From: Pseudomonadota bacterium
GTDB taxonomy: Bacteria; Pseudomonadota; Alphaproteobacteria; Caulobacterales; Caulobacteraceae
Direction: 5' to 3'
DNA: 13,970 nt
Assembly (NCBI GenBank): GCA_023434265.1
Contig: JAEYTA010000051.1
Location: forward strand, 1 to 13,970
Part shown: one piece after another, positions 1 to 6,521 of the stretch
Position numbering within the stretch: the first letter of the stretch is position 1
Layout: the number at the start of each line of letters is the position of its first letter
Made by a program: the position numbers and the translations under genes
Notes under the pieces: generated by a model
Database searches by the model: none
Seen by the model: the letters and a program-made list of their open reading frames with translations, nothing else
Told to the model about the DNA's origin: nothing

Positions 1-159
1 CGGCGGCGGCGGAGGCGGAGGCGGCGGCGGCGGCTCGCAGCATGGCGGCGGCGGCGGCGGACAGGACGGCCCGCACTGCGCCGAGGCCTCATCAGCAACA
101 GCCGAGAGGGCCAGAAAGCCCGCGGCCGCCGGCAGCCAGGTCATGATCCGCACCCCCAT
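1..159 (-). CDS. Exported Cys/poly-Pro-rich protein, 5' end only
   Basis: The first 53 codons of a minus-strand gene that leaves the window at base 1. The frame is open throughout and starts at ATG 159, with GGAGGA at 172-167 seven bases upstream; an in-frame ATG at 144 is the alternative. Residues 6-27 look like a Sec signal peptide (hydrophobic core, then ASA before Q28, a good signal-peptidase I site). The mature part begins QCGPSC, then six prolines, CCE and at least eleven more prolines. The (CGG)n appearance of bases 1-60 is therefore proline codons. Similar short Cys/Pro-rich envelope proteins are seen in Caulobacterales, but I do not recognise a named family and the functional part may lie outside the window. 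Divergent from the PAS_5 gene, with 140 bp between them. Seen: ORF, ribosome site, signal peptide. Inferred: secretion. Confidence 0.6.
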   Translation of the reverse strand, partial: MGVRIMTWLPAAAGFLALSAVADEASAQCGPSCPPPPPPCCEPPPPPPPPPPP

Positions 160-299
160 GGGCCGATCCTCCAGGTGAATTACCCGCAGCCGCGACGCGC
201 GCGGACCGCTCCAGATCGCATCTGAACCGCAAAAGCCTTGCATTTCCGTTGCACCCGCCCGGCCCGGTGCTTGCGCGATCGCGCGTGGAGGCGGACGAG

Positions 300-851
300 A
301 TGTTCCATCCTGACACGCAGTTCCTGATCGACCGCTGGGCCGACCTCGCCCGCGCGCCCAAAGTGCGCGGCGGAATTCCCGCCCGGGCCGGTATCGCCCC
401 CGAGGACTTCGGCGCGCGCCTGCCGCGCACCTTCCTCATCCGCGGCGCGGGGCCCCGATCGATGCTGAGGCTGGCGGGCAGCTGGCTCGAGGCCTTGCAC
501 GACCGCAGGCTGGCGGGCAGCCCCTTCCTGGATCTCTGGTGCGAGGCCTCCCCCGCCCTGGTGGTTCCGGCGTTGAACCAGGCGATTCGCGAGGCGCGGC
601 CGGTGGTCGTCGTGGCCCACCTCGGCCCGGCGGCCGTGCAGGCCGAGATTGCCCTGACGCCGTTGCGGGACGCGGACGACCGGGCCGAGCTGTTCCTTGG
701 CCTGGTGGCGACGGCCTCGACGCTATCGCTCGCGAAAGGCGAATCGCGCCGGCTCTCGGCGCGGGTGACGATCGGCGTCGGCGAGCACGGCCGCCCCGAT
801 CTGCGCGTGGTCGGGCGGGACTTCGCGGCTACAGCGGCGTCAGGCCGCTGA
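300..851 (+). CDS. PAS_5-type PAS domain protein
   Basis: A 183-aa protein starting at ATG 300, preceded by GGAGG at 287-291; the upstream in-frame ATG at 249 lacks such a site and would add residues unlike the family. The beginning (MFHPDTQFLIDRW), then IPARAGIAPEDFG, LPRTFLI and a later LAGSPFLDLW, matches the pattern of the PAS_5 family (PF07310), in which a conserved FHPDTQ.L..YW opening is followed by 'P.R.diDP...' and 'G..l.dlW'. Members are small single-domain alphaproteobacterial proteins, mostly of unknown function; one has been linked to cell-cycle signalling in Caulobacter. No kinase or other output domain is present, and no transmembrane segment. The end overlaps the convergent carbonic-anhydrase-like gene by 23 bp. 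Ligand and partner cannot be told from sequence. Confidence 0.75.
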   Translation: MFHPDTQFLIDRWADLARAPKVRGGIPARAGIAPEDFGARLPRTFLIRGAGPRSMLRLAGSWLEALHDRRLAGSPFLDLWCEASPALVVPALNQAIREARPVVVVAHLGPAAVQAEIALTPLRDADDRAELFLGLVATASTLSLAKGESRRLSARVTIGVGEHGRPDLRVVGRDFAATAASGR

Positions 852-1356
852 CGTAGCGCTTCCAGTTCTGGACGTAGTGCGCCGCCGAGGCCCGGAGCGC
901 CTCGATCTGGCCGGGCTCGAGCTGCCGCACGACCTTGCCCGGCTGGCCCATCACCAGCGAACCGTCAGGGATGACCTTGCCCTCGGTGATCAGGGTGTTG
1001 GCGCCGATCAGGCAGTTCTTTCCGATCCTCGCGCGGCCCAGCACCACCGCGCCGATGCCGATCAGGGTGTTGTCCCCGATCTCGCAGCTGTGGAGCATGA
1101 CCATGTGCCCCACGGTGACGCCGGCGCCGATGGTCAGCGGCTCGCCCGGATCGGAATGCAGGACGCTGCCGTCCTGGATATTGGTGTCGCGACCGATGGT
1201 GATGGGATCGTTGTCGCCACGGACGACCGCGCCGAACCAGACGCTGGCGCCGGGCTCGAGAATCACGTCTCCTGCGACCGTTGCATTCGGCGCCACCCAG
1301 TATTCGCCTTCAGGCGGAAGCTGCGGTTTCTTGTCCGCCAACGCATAGATCGTCAT
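829..1356 (-). CDS. Gamma-carbonic-anhydrase-family hexapeptide protein
   Basis: A 175-aa left-handed beta-helix protein of the gamma-carbonic anhydrase / YrdA / PaaY group. Hexapeptide repeats run from about residue 22 to 135. The three zinc-ligand histidines of the family are all present: H67 (VLHSDPGE), H84 and H89 (VGHMVMLH). Also present are the conserved R46-GDND loop and Q61 (NIQDGS). Length is typical. Start is ATG 1356 with AAGGTGA at 1370-1364, seven bases away. Family members form trimers with metal at the subunit interfaces; some hydrate CO2, while others such as PaaY are thioesterases, so activity cannot be fixed from sequence. No carboxysome or phenylacetate genes are nearby. 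The last 23 bp overlap the PAS gene on the other strand. Confidence 0.88.
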   Translation of the reverse strand: MTIYALADKKPQLPPEGEYWVAPNATVAGDVILEPGASVWFGAVVRGDNDPITIGRDTNIQDGSVLHSDPGEPLTIGAGVTVGHMVMLHSCEIGDNTLIGIGAVVLGRARIGKNCLIGANTLITEGKVIPDGSLVMGQPGKVVRQLEPGQIEALRASAAHYVQNWKRYVSGLTPL

Positions 1357-1652
1357 CGAAACATCACCTTATCTTTAGCCCATTCAGCGCTTTAAGCGTT
1401 TGGAAACCACGATAGCATCAGAGTGTTCTTGCGATTCGAGGCCGCCATTTCGCCCCCGGATCGGAAGCCGGATCAAGCCCGGTCCGGCCAGACCCTGGAG
1501 ACGCGCGTGGCGTGCTCGGTTCGGCGGGTTCCCCCGCTGGAAGATGGTCCTTCCTCCGACCCGGGCGGCTGCTGCGCTTCCCCTGCCCTCCTTACCTTCG
1601 TTCGAGGCGATGTCTTTGTGGCGTCGCCTTTTTTCATGCCCTGGAGGCGTCC
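1357..1652. promoter_or_regulatory. Divergent intergenic region and phoH leader
   Basis: A 296-bp non-coding stretch between two divergent genes. Besides the ribosome sites it holds an 11-bp palindrome (CGCTT-T-AAGCG, 1388-1398) close to the minus-strand gene, and a stem-loop at about 1521-1542 (a GCGGG core with a TTCC loop). At 1606-1634 there is an intrinsic terminator. The GC-rich section from about 1430 to 1605 shows no convincing ORF. It could be a structured 5' leader of phoH or a separate small RNA. I could not match it to 6S, SRP or RNase P RNA by eye. Confidence 0.5.
1606..1634 (+). terminator. Intrinsic terminator just upstream of phoH (possible attenuator)
   Basis: GGCGATGTC (1606-1614) can pair with GGCGTCGCC (1620-1628) around a TTTGT loop: nine pairs including two G-T wobbles. 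Six T follow directly (1629-1634). It ends 18 bases before the phoH start codon. The upstream gene is on the other strand, so any transcript stopped here must begin inside the intergenic region. Confidence 0.65.
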
Positions 1653-2432
1653 ATGACCAAGCGTGCGGCCCTGAAGCGTCAAACCCGTGAGATGTCCCGC
1701 GAGCACGGCATCCTCGATTCGCGCCAGTTCACGGAGGACGCCAAGGTCCGGCGCCTTCCCACCCACGCCGGCTGGTCCCCCTATCCGTCCAACGACGAAC
1801 GCGACCAGGGCTACCTGAAAACCCTGAAACCGAAGTCCGACGGCCAGGCCGAGCTGCTGACGGCGATCGACCAGGCCAATCTGGTCATGGCCCTCGGTCC
1901 CGCCGGCACCGGCAAGACCTACCTGGCCGTGGCCAAGGCGGTCGAGGCGCTTGAAGCGGGCAAGGTCGGGCGCATCGTCCTGTCGCGTCCCGCGGTCGAG
2001 GCCGGGGAGTCGATCGGCTTCCTGCCCGGCGACATGGAGGACAAGCTCGCCCCCTATCTGCGCCCGCTCTACGACGCCCTGTCCGACCGGCTGTCGATGA
2101 AGCGGGTCAAGGCGCTGATGGCCGAGGGCCTGATCGAGATCGCACCCATCGGCTACATGCGCGGCCGCACCCTCAACAACGCCTTCATCGTCGTCGACGA
2201 GGCCCAGAACTGCACCTATGTGCAGCTGAAGATGCTGCTCACCCGCCTGGGCTGGCATTCGACGATGGTGGTGACCGGCGACCCGCATCAGTCCGACCTG
2301 CTGCCCGGCGTCTCCGGCCTGTCGGACATCGCCGCGCGGCTGGAGGCGGTGCCGGAGATCGCCGTCGTGCGGCTGGCCGAGCGGGACATCGTCCGCCACC
2401 CGCTGGTGGCGTCGATGATCGGGGTGCTCTGA
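1653..2432 (+). CDS. phoH: PhoH family P-loop ATPase
   Basis: A 259-aa cytoplasmic P-loop protein of the PhoH family. Walker A GPAGTGKT is at residues 82-89, followed by SRPAVEAGESIGFLPGD (111-127) and the family signature PYLRPLYDAL (134-143). Walker B is VVDEAQN (180-186), and the helicase-like VTGDPHQSDL is at 207-216. Start is ATG 1653 with GGAGG at 1643-1647; the same frame is open further upstream but lacks family similarity and runs through the terminator at 1606-1634. It is the shorter, stand-alone PhoH type: no ybeY or PIN-domain partner is adjacent, unlike ybeZ. E. coli phoH is phosphate-starvation induced; PhoH proteins are linked to RNA metabolism, but the exact reaction is unsettled. 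No Pho box was seen. Ends 4 bp from the convergent antiporter gene. Confidence 0.9.
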   Translation: MTKRAALKRQTREMSREHGILDSRQFTEDAKVRRLPTHAGWSPYPSNDERDQGYLKTLKPKSDGQAELLTAIDQANLVMALGPAGTGKTYLAVAKAVEALEAGKVGRIVLSRPAVEAGESIGFLPGDMEDKLAPYLRPLYDALSDRLSMKRVKALMAEGLIEIAPIGYMRGRTLNNAFIVVDEAQNCTYVQLKMLLTRLGWHSTMVVTGDPHQSDLLPGVSGLSDIAARLEAVPEIAVVRLAERDIVRHPLVASMIGVL

Positions 2433-2436
2433 GCGG

Positions 2437-3663
2437 TCAGATCAGGTCCGTGACCCGGACCGGCTCCTTCGCGGGGGTCGGGCCGGGGCGGGCGCCGAAG
2501 CGGTCGACCAGGGCGAACACGAACGGATTCAGCGAGATCGACAGCAGGGACGCGGCCAGGATGAGGTCGTGCGTCTCGCGGCTCATCGCTCCCAGCGAGA
2601 CGCACAGGGCCGCGAGGATGAAGCTGAACTCGCCGATCTGGGCGAGGCTTGCAGCCACGGTCAGGCTGGTCGAGCGATCCAGCCGGAAAATCGTGGTGAT
2701 CGCCAGCGCCGCCAGCGACTTGCCGACGATGACGATGGCCAGCACGCCCACCACCGCCAGCGGCTCGCGCACAAGGATGCTGGGATCGAACAGCATGCCG
2801 ACCGAGACGAAGAACAGCACGGCGAAGGCATCGCGCAGCGGCAGCGAGCGTTCGGCCGCATTGTGTCCCAGCGGCGAGCTGTTCAGCACGAGGCCGGCGA
2901 GGAAGGCTCCCAGGGCGAAGGAGTGGAACAGGGCGTAGGCCACCCAGGCGATGCCCAGCGCCATGGCCAGCACCCCGAGGGTGAACAGCTCGCGGGAGCG
3001 GGTGTGGGCGATGCGGACCAGCAGCCACGGCAGTACGCGCGGGCCGACAACAAGCATGGCGCCGACGAACAGGGCGACCTTGCCGAGCGTCCAGCCCATG
3101 GAGCTGGCCAGTTGCGCCGCGTTCAGCGTCTCGCCCGGCTGTACGATCAGCAACGGCAGCACCACGAGGGCGATGACGATCACCAGATCCTCCACGATCA
3201 GCCAGCCGACGGCGATCCGCCCGACTTCGACCTTCAACTGCTTGCGTTCCTCGACGGCGCGCAGCAGCACCACGGTCGAGGCGGTGGCGAGGGCGAAGCC
3301 GAGCAGGGCCGCCTCGAGATGGCCGAGGCCGAGCAACATCACGCCCAGCATCCAGCCGAGCACCGTGGCGGCGAGGATCTGAACCACGGCCCCGGGGAGC
3401 GCGACCTTGCGCACCTTCATCAGGTCGCCGGGCGAGAAATGGAGGCCGACGCCGAACATCAGCAGGATGACGCCGACCTCGGCCAGCTGCGGGGCCAGTT
3501 CGGTGTCGGCGACGAAGCCCGCCGTGAACGGACCCACCGCGACCCCCGCCAGCAGATAGCCGACCAGCGGCGACAGCTTCAGCCGATTGGCGATCATCCC
3601 GAAGACGAAGGCCAGCACGAAGCCGCCGACGAGGGTGAGGATCAGGCTGTCGGCATGCGGCAT
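2437..3663 (-). CDS. YbaL/Kef-type cation:proton antiporter lacking the RCK domain
   Basis: A 408-aa CPA2 family membrane protein (Na_H_Exchanger, PF00999) with about 12 membrane segments between residues 8 and 390. It resembles E. coli YbaL closely from its start: VGGFVLAF, SPLVGYLLAGV, GPFTAGFVADTELAP, GVILLMFGVGLHFS, TASTVVLLRA, the ion-site motif WLIVEDL (154-160), RDAFAVLFFVSVGMLFDP (277-294) and SLAQIGEFSFIL (339-350). YbaL and KefB/KefC (about 560-620 aa) continue with a cytosolic TrkA_N/RCK nucleotide-binding domain. This protein stops about 20 residues after the last membrane helix, and only 4 bp separate it from phoH, so there is no room for the missing domain. Start ATG 3663 has GGAG just upstream; the earlier ATG at 3771 gives a non-family extension. 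Likely exchanges K+ or Na+ for protons across the inner membrane. Divergent from lspA. Confidence 0.87.
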   Translation of the reverse strand: MPHADSLILTLVGGFVLAFVFGMIANRLKLSPLVGYLLAGVAVGPFTAGFVADTELAPQLAEVGVILLMFGVGLHFSPGDLMKVRKVALPGAVVQILAATVLGWMLGVMLLGLGHLEAALLGFALATASTVVLLRAVEERKQLKVEVGRIAVGWLIVEDLVIVIALVVLPLLIVQPGETLNAAQLASSMGWTLGKVALFVGAMLVVGPRVLPWLLVRIAHTRSRELFTLGVLAMALGIAWVAYALFHSFALGAFLAGLVLNSSPLGHNAAERSLPLRDAFAVLFFVSVGMLFDPSILVREPLAVVGVLAIVIVGKSLAALAITTIFRLDRSTSLTVAASLAQIGEFSFILAALCVSLGAMSRETHDLILAASLLSISLNPFVFALVDRFGARPGPTPAKEPVRVTDLI

Positions 3664-3722
3664 CGGCGCTCCAGGGCGGGCGGTGGACTTCGTCGAGGAT
3701 CGATGCGCCACACTTGGGGCCT

Positions 3723-3750
3723 GCGCTTCCGGCGAGCAAGCGGAAAGCGC
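3723..3750. repeat. Inverted repeat between antiporter gene and lspA
   Basis: GCGCTTCCG (3723-3731) and CGGAAAGCGC (3741-3750) form a near-perfect inverted repeat with one extra A in the right arm and a nine-base spacer. It sits in the middle of the 169-bp divergent intergenic region (3664-3832). It could be an operator or an RNA hairpin in the lspA leader; no T-run follows. I see no clear promoter hexamers nearby. Confidence 0.4.
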
Positions 3751-3832
3751 CCGGGCGACGTCATGGCGCATTTGCCCCTTCGCGAGCGGGTTGCGGGCTG
3801 CTAACCGGAACCGCCACCATCCAGCGATCCGA

Positions 3833-4351
3833 ATGAAAATCCCCCGACTCGCCTACGCCGCCTACGGCTTCGCCCTCCTCGTCATCGTCCTCGACCAGCT
3901 GACCAAGGTCTGGGTGGTGAACGGGCTCGACCTGCCCGAGGTCCGCCAGATCCTCGTCTGGGATCCGGTCCTGAACTTCACCTGGGTGCGCAATTTCGGC
4001 GTCAGCTTCGGCCTGTTCGGCGATGGCTCGGCGCGCTGGCTGCTGATCGTCTTCTCGATCGCGGTCTCGATCTTTCTCGCCGTCTGGGCGACGAAGGCCG
4101 ACCGCCGTCTGCTGATCAGCGCCATCGGCCTGGTCATGGGCGGCGCGCTCGGCAATGTCATCGACCGCATCCGCTTCGGCTATGTGGTCGACTTCCTCGA
4201 CGTCTCGGGCCTCGGGTTCCCGTGGGTGTTCAACATCGCCGACGCCGCCATCAACGTGGGGGTGGCGCTGCTGATCCTCGACGCGGTGGTCTCCGAGCGG
4301 GCCATGCGGCGCGCCGGCGGCGGCCAGACGGGCGAGAACCGCGTCTCGTGA
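3833..4351 (+). CDS. lspA: Lipoprotein signal peptidase (signal peptidase II)
   Basis: LspA (172 aa), the inner-membrane aspartyl protease that cuts the signal peptide of diacylglyceryl prolipoproteins before the lipobox cysteine. Four membrane helices lie at about residues 9-29, 67-85, 94-110 and 135-152. Conserved boxes are VLDQLTK (D21), FTWVRNFGVSFG (49-60), GNVIDR with catalytic D111, VVDFLDV, and FNIADAAI with catalytic D137. Length is normal. Start ATG 3833 gives the expected short N-terminus; its ribosome site is weak, and the same frame is open upstream without family similarity. In many bacteria ileS precedes lspA; here a divergent antiporter gene does. The next gene encodes a lipoprotein that should itself be an LspA substrate. 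Confidence 0.96.
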   Translation: MKIPRLAYAAYGFALLVIVLDQLTKVWVVNGLDLPEVRQILVWDPVLNFTWVRNFGVSFGLFGDGSARWLLIVFSIAVSIFLAVWATKADRRLLISAIGLVMGGALGNVIDRIRFGYVVDFLDVSGLGFPWVFNIADAAINVGVALLILDAVVSERAMRRAGGGQTGENRVS

Positions 4352-4363
4352 GCGCGGCAGCGG

Positions 4364-4392
4364 TTGGCCTCGCCGTGGAAAAGTCGTAATCA
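4364..4392 (+). promoter_or_regulatory. Candidate sigma-70-type promoter for bamF
   Basis: TTGGCC (4364-4369), a 17-base spacer and TAATCA (4387-4392), in the 96-bp gap between lspA and bamF. This would give a leader of about 50 bases. Both boxes are imperfect, so bamF may equally be transcribed from the lspA promoter. Confidence 0.3.
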
Positions 4393-4447
4393 GCCGCTTC
4401 CTCTTAGGTTCATGCGCGCCGCGACCGGCGCCGCACCGGGATCCATC

Positions 4448-5008
4448 ATGCGCCTTCGCACCTTCGCCGTTCTGACCATCGCCGCCTCGACGCTCGCGCT
4501 CGGCGCCTGCGCCAACCTCCGGCAGGGCATCGGCCTGACCAAGGTGACGCCGGACGAATTCCTGACCGTGTCGACCGCTCCCCTGACGGTGCCGCCGGAG
4601 TATGGCCTGCGCCCGCCGGCGCCGGGCCAGCCGCGCCCGCAGGAGCTGGCCCCGGAATCGGCCGCCCGCCAGATTCTCCTCGGCCAGCGGCAGGCCATCA
4701 CCCGTTCGCCGGGCGAGCAGGTGCTGGTCAACCAGGCAGGCGGCGACCGGGCCGACCCGCTGGCCCGCTACGTCATCGACGACGAGTTCGGCGACCTGGC
4801 GCACAAGGAAGAGGGCTGGGCCAACCGCATCCTGTTCTGGCGTCGGGACGACCCGTCGACCCAGACGGCCTCGACGACCCAGTCGCCGGAAGGCGCGATC
4901 ACCATCGACGCCGCCAGCGAGTACGGTCGGCTGCAGGCCCTGACCGGCGGCCGCGGCATCCTGATTACGCCGCGCCGGGACGACGGCTTCAAGCTGCCGG
5001 GCCTGTAG
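4448..5008 (+). CDS. bamF: DUF3035 lipoprotein, BamF-like outer-membrane assembly subunit
   Basis: A 186-aa lipoprotein. From ATG 4448 there is a positive start (MRLR), a hydrophobic core and the lipobox LALGAC, with C21 as the predicted lipidated residue; the earlier in-frame ATG at 4412 would bury the signal peptide. The segment TKVTPDEFLTVSTAPLTVPP (31-50), followed by EYGLRPPAPGQPRP, is typical of DUF3035 (PF11233). That alphaproteobacterial family is annotated as BamF, a lipoprotein found with the BamA complex in Caulobacter. The residue after C21 is Ala, not Asp, consistent with outer-membrane sorting. The mature protein is Pro-rich at first and charged later (FWRRDD), with no other membrane segment. 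Next to lspA and ended by the hairpin at 5032-5063. Family membership is well supported; the BamF role rests on published work in relatives. Confidence 0.8.
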   Translation: MRLRTFAVLTIAASTLALGACANLRQGIGLTKVTPDEFLTVSTAPLTVPPEYGLRPPAPGQPRPQELAPESAARQILLGQRQAITRSPGEQVLVNQAGGDRADPLARYVIDDEFGDLAHKEEGWANRILFWRRDDPSTQTASTTQSPEGAITIDAASEYGRLQALTGGRGILITPRRDDGFKLPGL

Positions 5009-5031
5009 GGCTCTCCGGACCGACGGATTGG

Positions 5032-5063
5032 ACGGCCCGGATGCGATAGCGTCCGGGCCGTTT
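5032..5063 (+). terminator. Intrinsic terminator after bamF
   Basis: ACGGCCCGGA (5032-5041) and TCCGGGCCGT (5052-5061) pair perfectly. The bases between can extend the stem (T-G wobble, then GC/GC) to a GATA loop, and TTT (5061-5063) follows. It begins 23 bp after the bamF stop and lies before the convergent EamA stop. The T-run is on the bamF side only, so termination for the minus-strand gene is less clear. Confidence 0.75.
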
Positions 5064-5068
5064 CCGTC

Positions 5069-5974
5069 TCAGGCCTTCGCCGCGCCGGCGCGCAGGCCGC
5101 GCTCGGCGAGGGCGACCAGCGCCACCCCGCCCATGGTCAGGGCCGCGCCGGTGAGGATTTGCGGCGTCAGGACGTCGCCCATGAAGGCCCAGCCGATGAG
5201 AATCGACACGACCGGCGTGGCCAGCAGATAGGGCGTCACTCGCCCGGCTTCGCGCTGCTGCACCAGCCAGAACACCAGGGTGGTCGCCAGCACCGAGGAC
5301 ACCAGCCCGGCCCAGAGCACGCTGATCCAGACGAGCGCACTGGCCTCGCGCACGGCTTCCAGCTGGCCCCGCTCGAACAGGGCCGAGGCGAAGGCCAGGC
5401 TGGGCAGGGCCACCAGCGCCAGCAGACCCTGCATCTTCAGCGGCGGAATCGAGGTGGTGCGCCGTGCGATCACGGTGGTCATGGCCCAGGCGGCCGAGGC
5501 GGCGATGCCGACGAGGATTCCCTTCCAGTCGGCGATGGCGTGGGCGTCGAGCGTCATCCACGCCACGCCGACGAAGGCGACGCCCATGCCGGCCAGGGCG
5601 TACCGCGACAGCCGCTCGCCCAGCAGCATGAAGGCGAACAGGGCCGTGAACGGGACCCACAACTGTGCGGCGACCGACACCGGGCTGACGTCGTGGGCGA
5701 GCCAGAAGGCCAGATAGATCAGTCCGTAGTGCAGCGGTCCGCCGAGGGCGACGATGAGCAGCAGGCTCTTCCAGTTCGGAAAGGGCGGCCGGACGAAGGG
5801 GATCAGGCAGGCGGCGGCGATGGCGAAGCGCAAGGAACCGGTCAGCAGCGGCGGCAGGGTTTCGGTGGCGAACTTGGCGGCCGCGTTGTTGACGCCCCAG
5901 ATCACCACCACGGCGGCGATGGCGGCGATCTCCGCCAGATTGAGCGGGCTGTGCGGGTGGGACGAGCTGTTCAC
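5069..5974 (-). CDS. EamA family (DMT superfamily) transporter
   Basis: A 301-aa inner-membrane protein with ten predicted helices in two EamA repeats (about residues 15-143 and 152-288), the usual size for drug/metabolite exporters. Visible marks are IWGVNNAAAK (25-34) in the first helix, SLRFAIAAA in the second, LGERLS (118-123) closing the first repeat, and LLATPVVSILIGWAFMGD (250-267) in the second. Start is GTG 5974; no ATG lies near enough to keep the first helix, and the Shine-Dalgarno is weak. The substrate cannot be predicted: the family includes exporters of amino acids, metabolites and toxic compounds, and no biosynthetic or regulator gene is beside it. It lies 73 bp downstream of the DUF2269 gene, on the same strand. 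Confidence 0.88.
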   Translation of the reverse strand: MNSSSHPHSPLNLAEIAAIAAVVVIWGVNNAAAKFATETLPPLLTGSLRFAIAAACLIPFVRPPFPNWKSLLLIVALGGPLHYGLIYLAFWLAHDVSPVSVAAQLWVPFTALFAFMLLGERLSRYALAGMGVAFVGVAWMTLDAHAIADWKGILVGIAASAAWAMTTVIARRTTSIPPLKMQGLLALVALPSLAFASALFERGQLEAVREASALVWISVLWAGLVSSVLATTLVFWLVQQREAGRVTPYLLATPVVSILIGWAFMGDVLTPQILTGAALTMGGVALVALAERGLRAGAAKA

Positions 5975-6047
5975 CGCACCGCCCTACCCCGCCGCCACGC
6001 GTCCGGCGAGAGCGTCGGCCGACACTTCGCATTTCAGAATGTGGCGG

Positions 6048-6521
6048 TCAGAGCGCCGGGCGCGCCAGCATCAGCAGGTAGAGGGCGATCACCCCGGCGA
6101 AGGCGGGCCAGCCGAGGACGAACCAGATCCGGTAGAGGCGGTCGTAGGCGGGGGGCAAGGGCGCGCCTGCCGCGACGGCGGCCTCCGCAAGTCGGGTCAG
6201 CCGCTGCTGGATCCACACCACGGGCAGCCAGCAGGCGCCGACGAGGACGAACAGGGCGTAACTGGCCAGCAGCCACGGCTCGGTCAGGCTGTAACCCTGC
6301 AGCCGGATCAGCAACAGGCCGCTGATCGGCTGCACCACCACGGCGGTGGCGGTGAACAGGAAGTCCGCGAACACCACCATCCGGCCCACGGCGGCCGCCA
6401 CGGCCGGATCCCGGGTCCGCCGCGCGCGCACCATGAAAAAGGCGATGCCCGCCCCGGTGCCGAACAGGACGGCGGCCGACAGGACGTGGACGAGTTTCAG
6501 CAGGATGTAGGCGTCGATCAT
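6048..6521 (-). CDS. DUF2269 family integral membrane protein
   Basis: A 157-aa protein with four predicted membrane helices (about residues 5-30, 50-72, 86-104 and 133-153). KLVHVLSAAVLFGTGAG near the start, and FFMVRARRTRDP after the first helix, match the DUF2269 pattern (PF10027), a family of unknown function. Its ATG (6521-6519) overlaps the TGA of the preceding SDR-DoxX gene by four bases (ATGA), so the two are probably translationally coupled. DUF2269 proteins are repeatedly found after SDR proteins with a DoxX-like tail, which suggests a shared membrane function, but no reaction is known. A histidine (H12) in the first helix and a WP near the last are conserved-looking features. Confidence 0.82.
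   Translation of the reverse strand: MIDAYILLKLVHVLSAAVLFGTGAGIAFFMVRARRTRDPAVAAAVGRMVVFADFLFTATAVVVQPISGLLLIRLQGYSLTEPWLLASYALFVLVGACWLPVVWIQQRLTRLAEAAVAAGAPLPPAYDRLYRIWFVLGWPAFAGVIALYLLMLARPAL

Noticed and set aside
1..60. (CGG)n microsatellite or assembly artefact
   Set aside because: Read on the minus strand it is in-frame proline coding sequence after a signal peptide and Cys-rich stretch.
212..224. CAGAT-CGC-ATCTG palindrome in the divergent region upstream of the PAS gene
   Set aside because: Could be an operator but arms are only 5 bp and nothing else supports it.
271..286. Palindrome GCGCGATCGCGC before the PAS gene
   Set aside because: Such CGATCG-centred palindromes are frequent by chance in GC-rich genomes; no sign of function.
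1430..1634. Known housekeeping RNA (6S, SRP or RNase P) in the phoH leader
   Set aside because: A few short look-alike words only; the conserved cores of these RNAs could not be laid out in order on either strand.
2569..3804. Plus-strand open frame of about 410 codons across the antiporter gene
   Set aside because: Shadow of the antiporter: highly charged, His/Gln/Asp-rich, no family features; the opposite frame is a clear CPA2 protein.
5159..6325. Plus-strand open frame antisense to the EamA and DUF2269 genes
   Set aside because: Low-complexity Gly/Arg/His-rich translation spanning two real genes and their gap.
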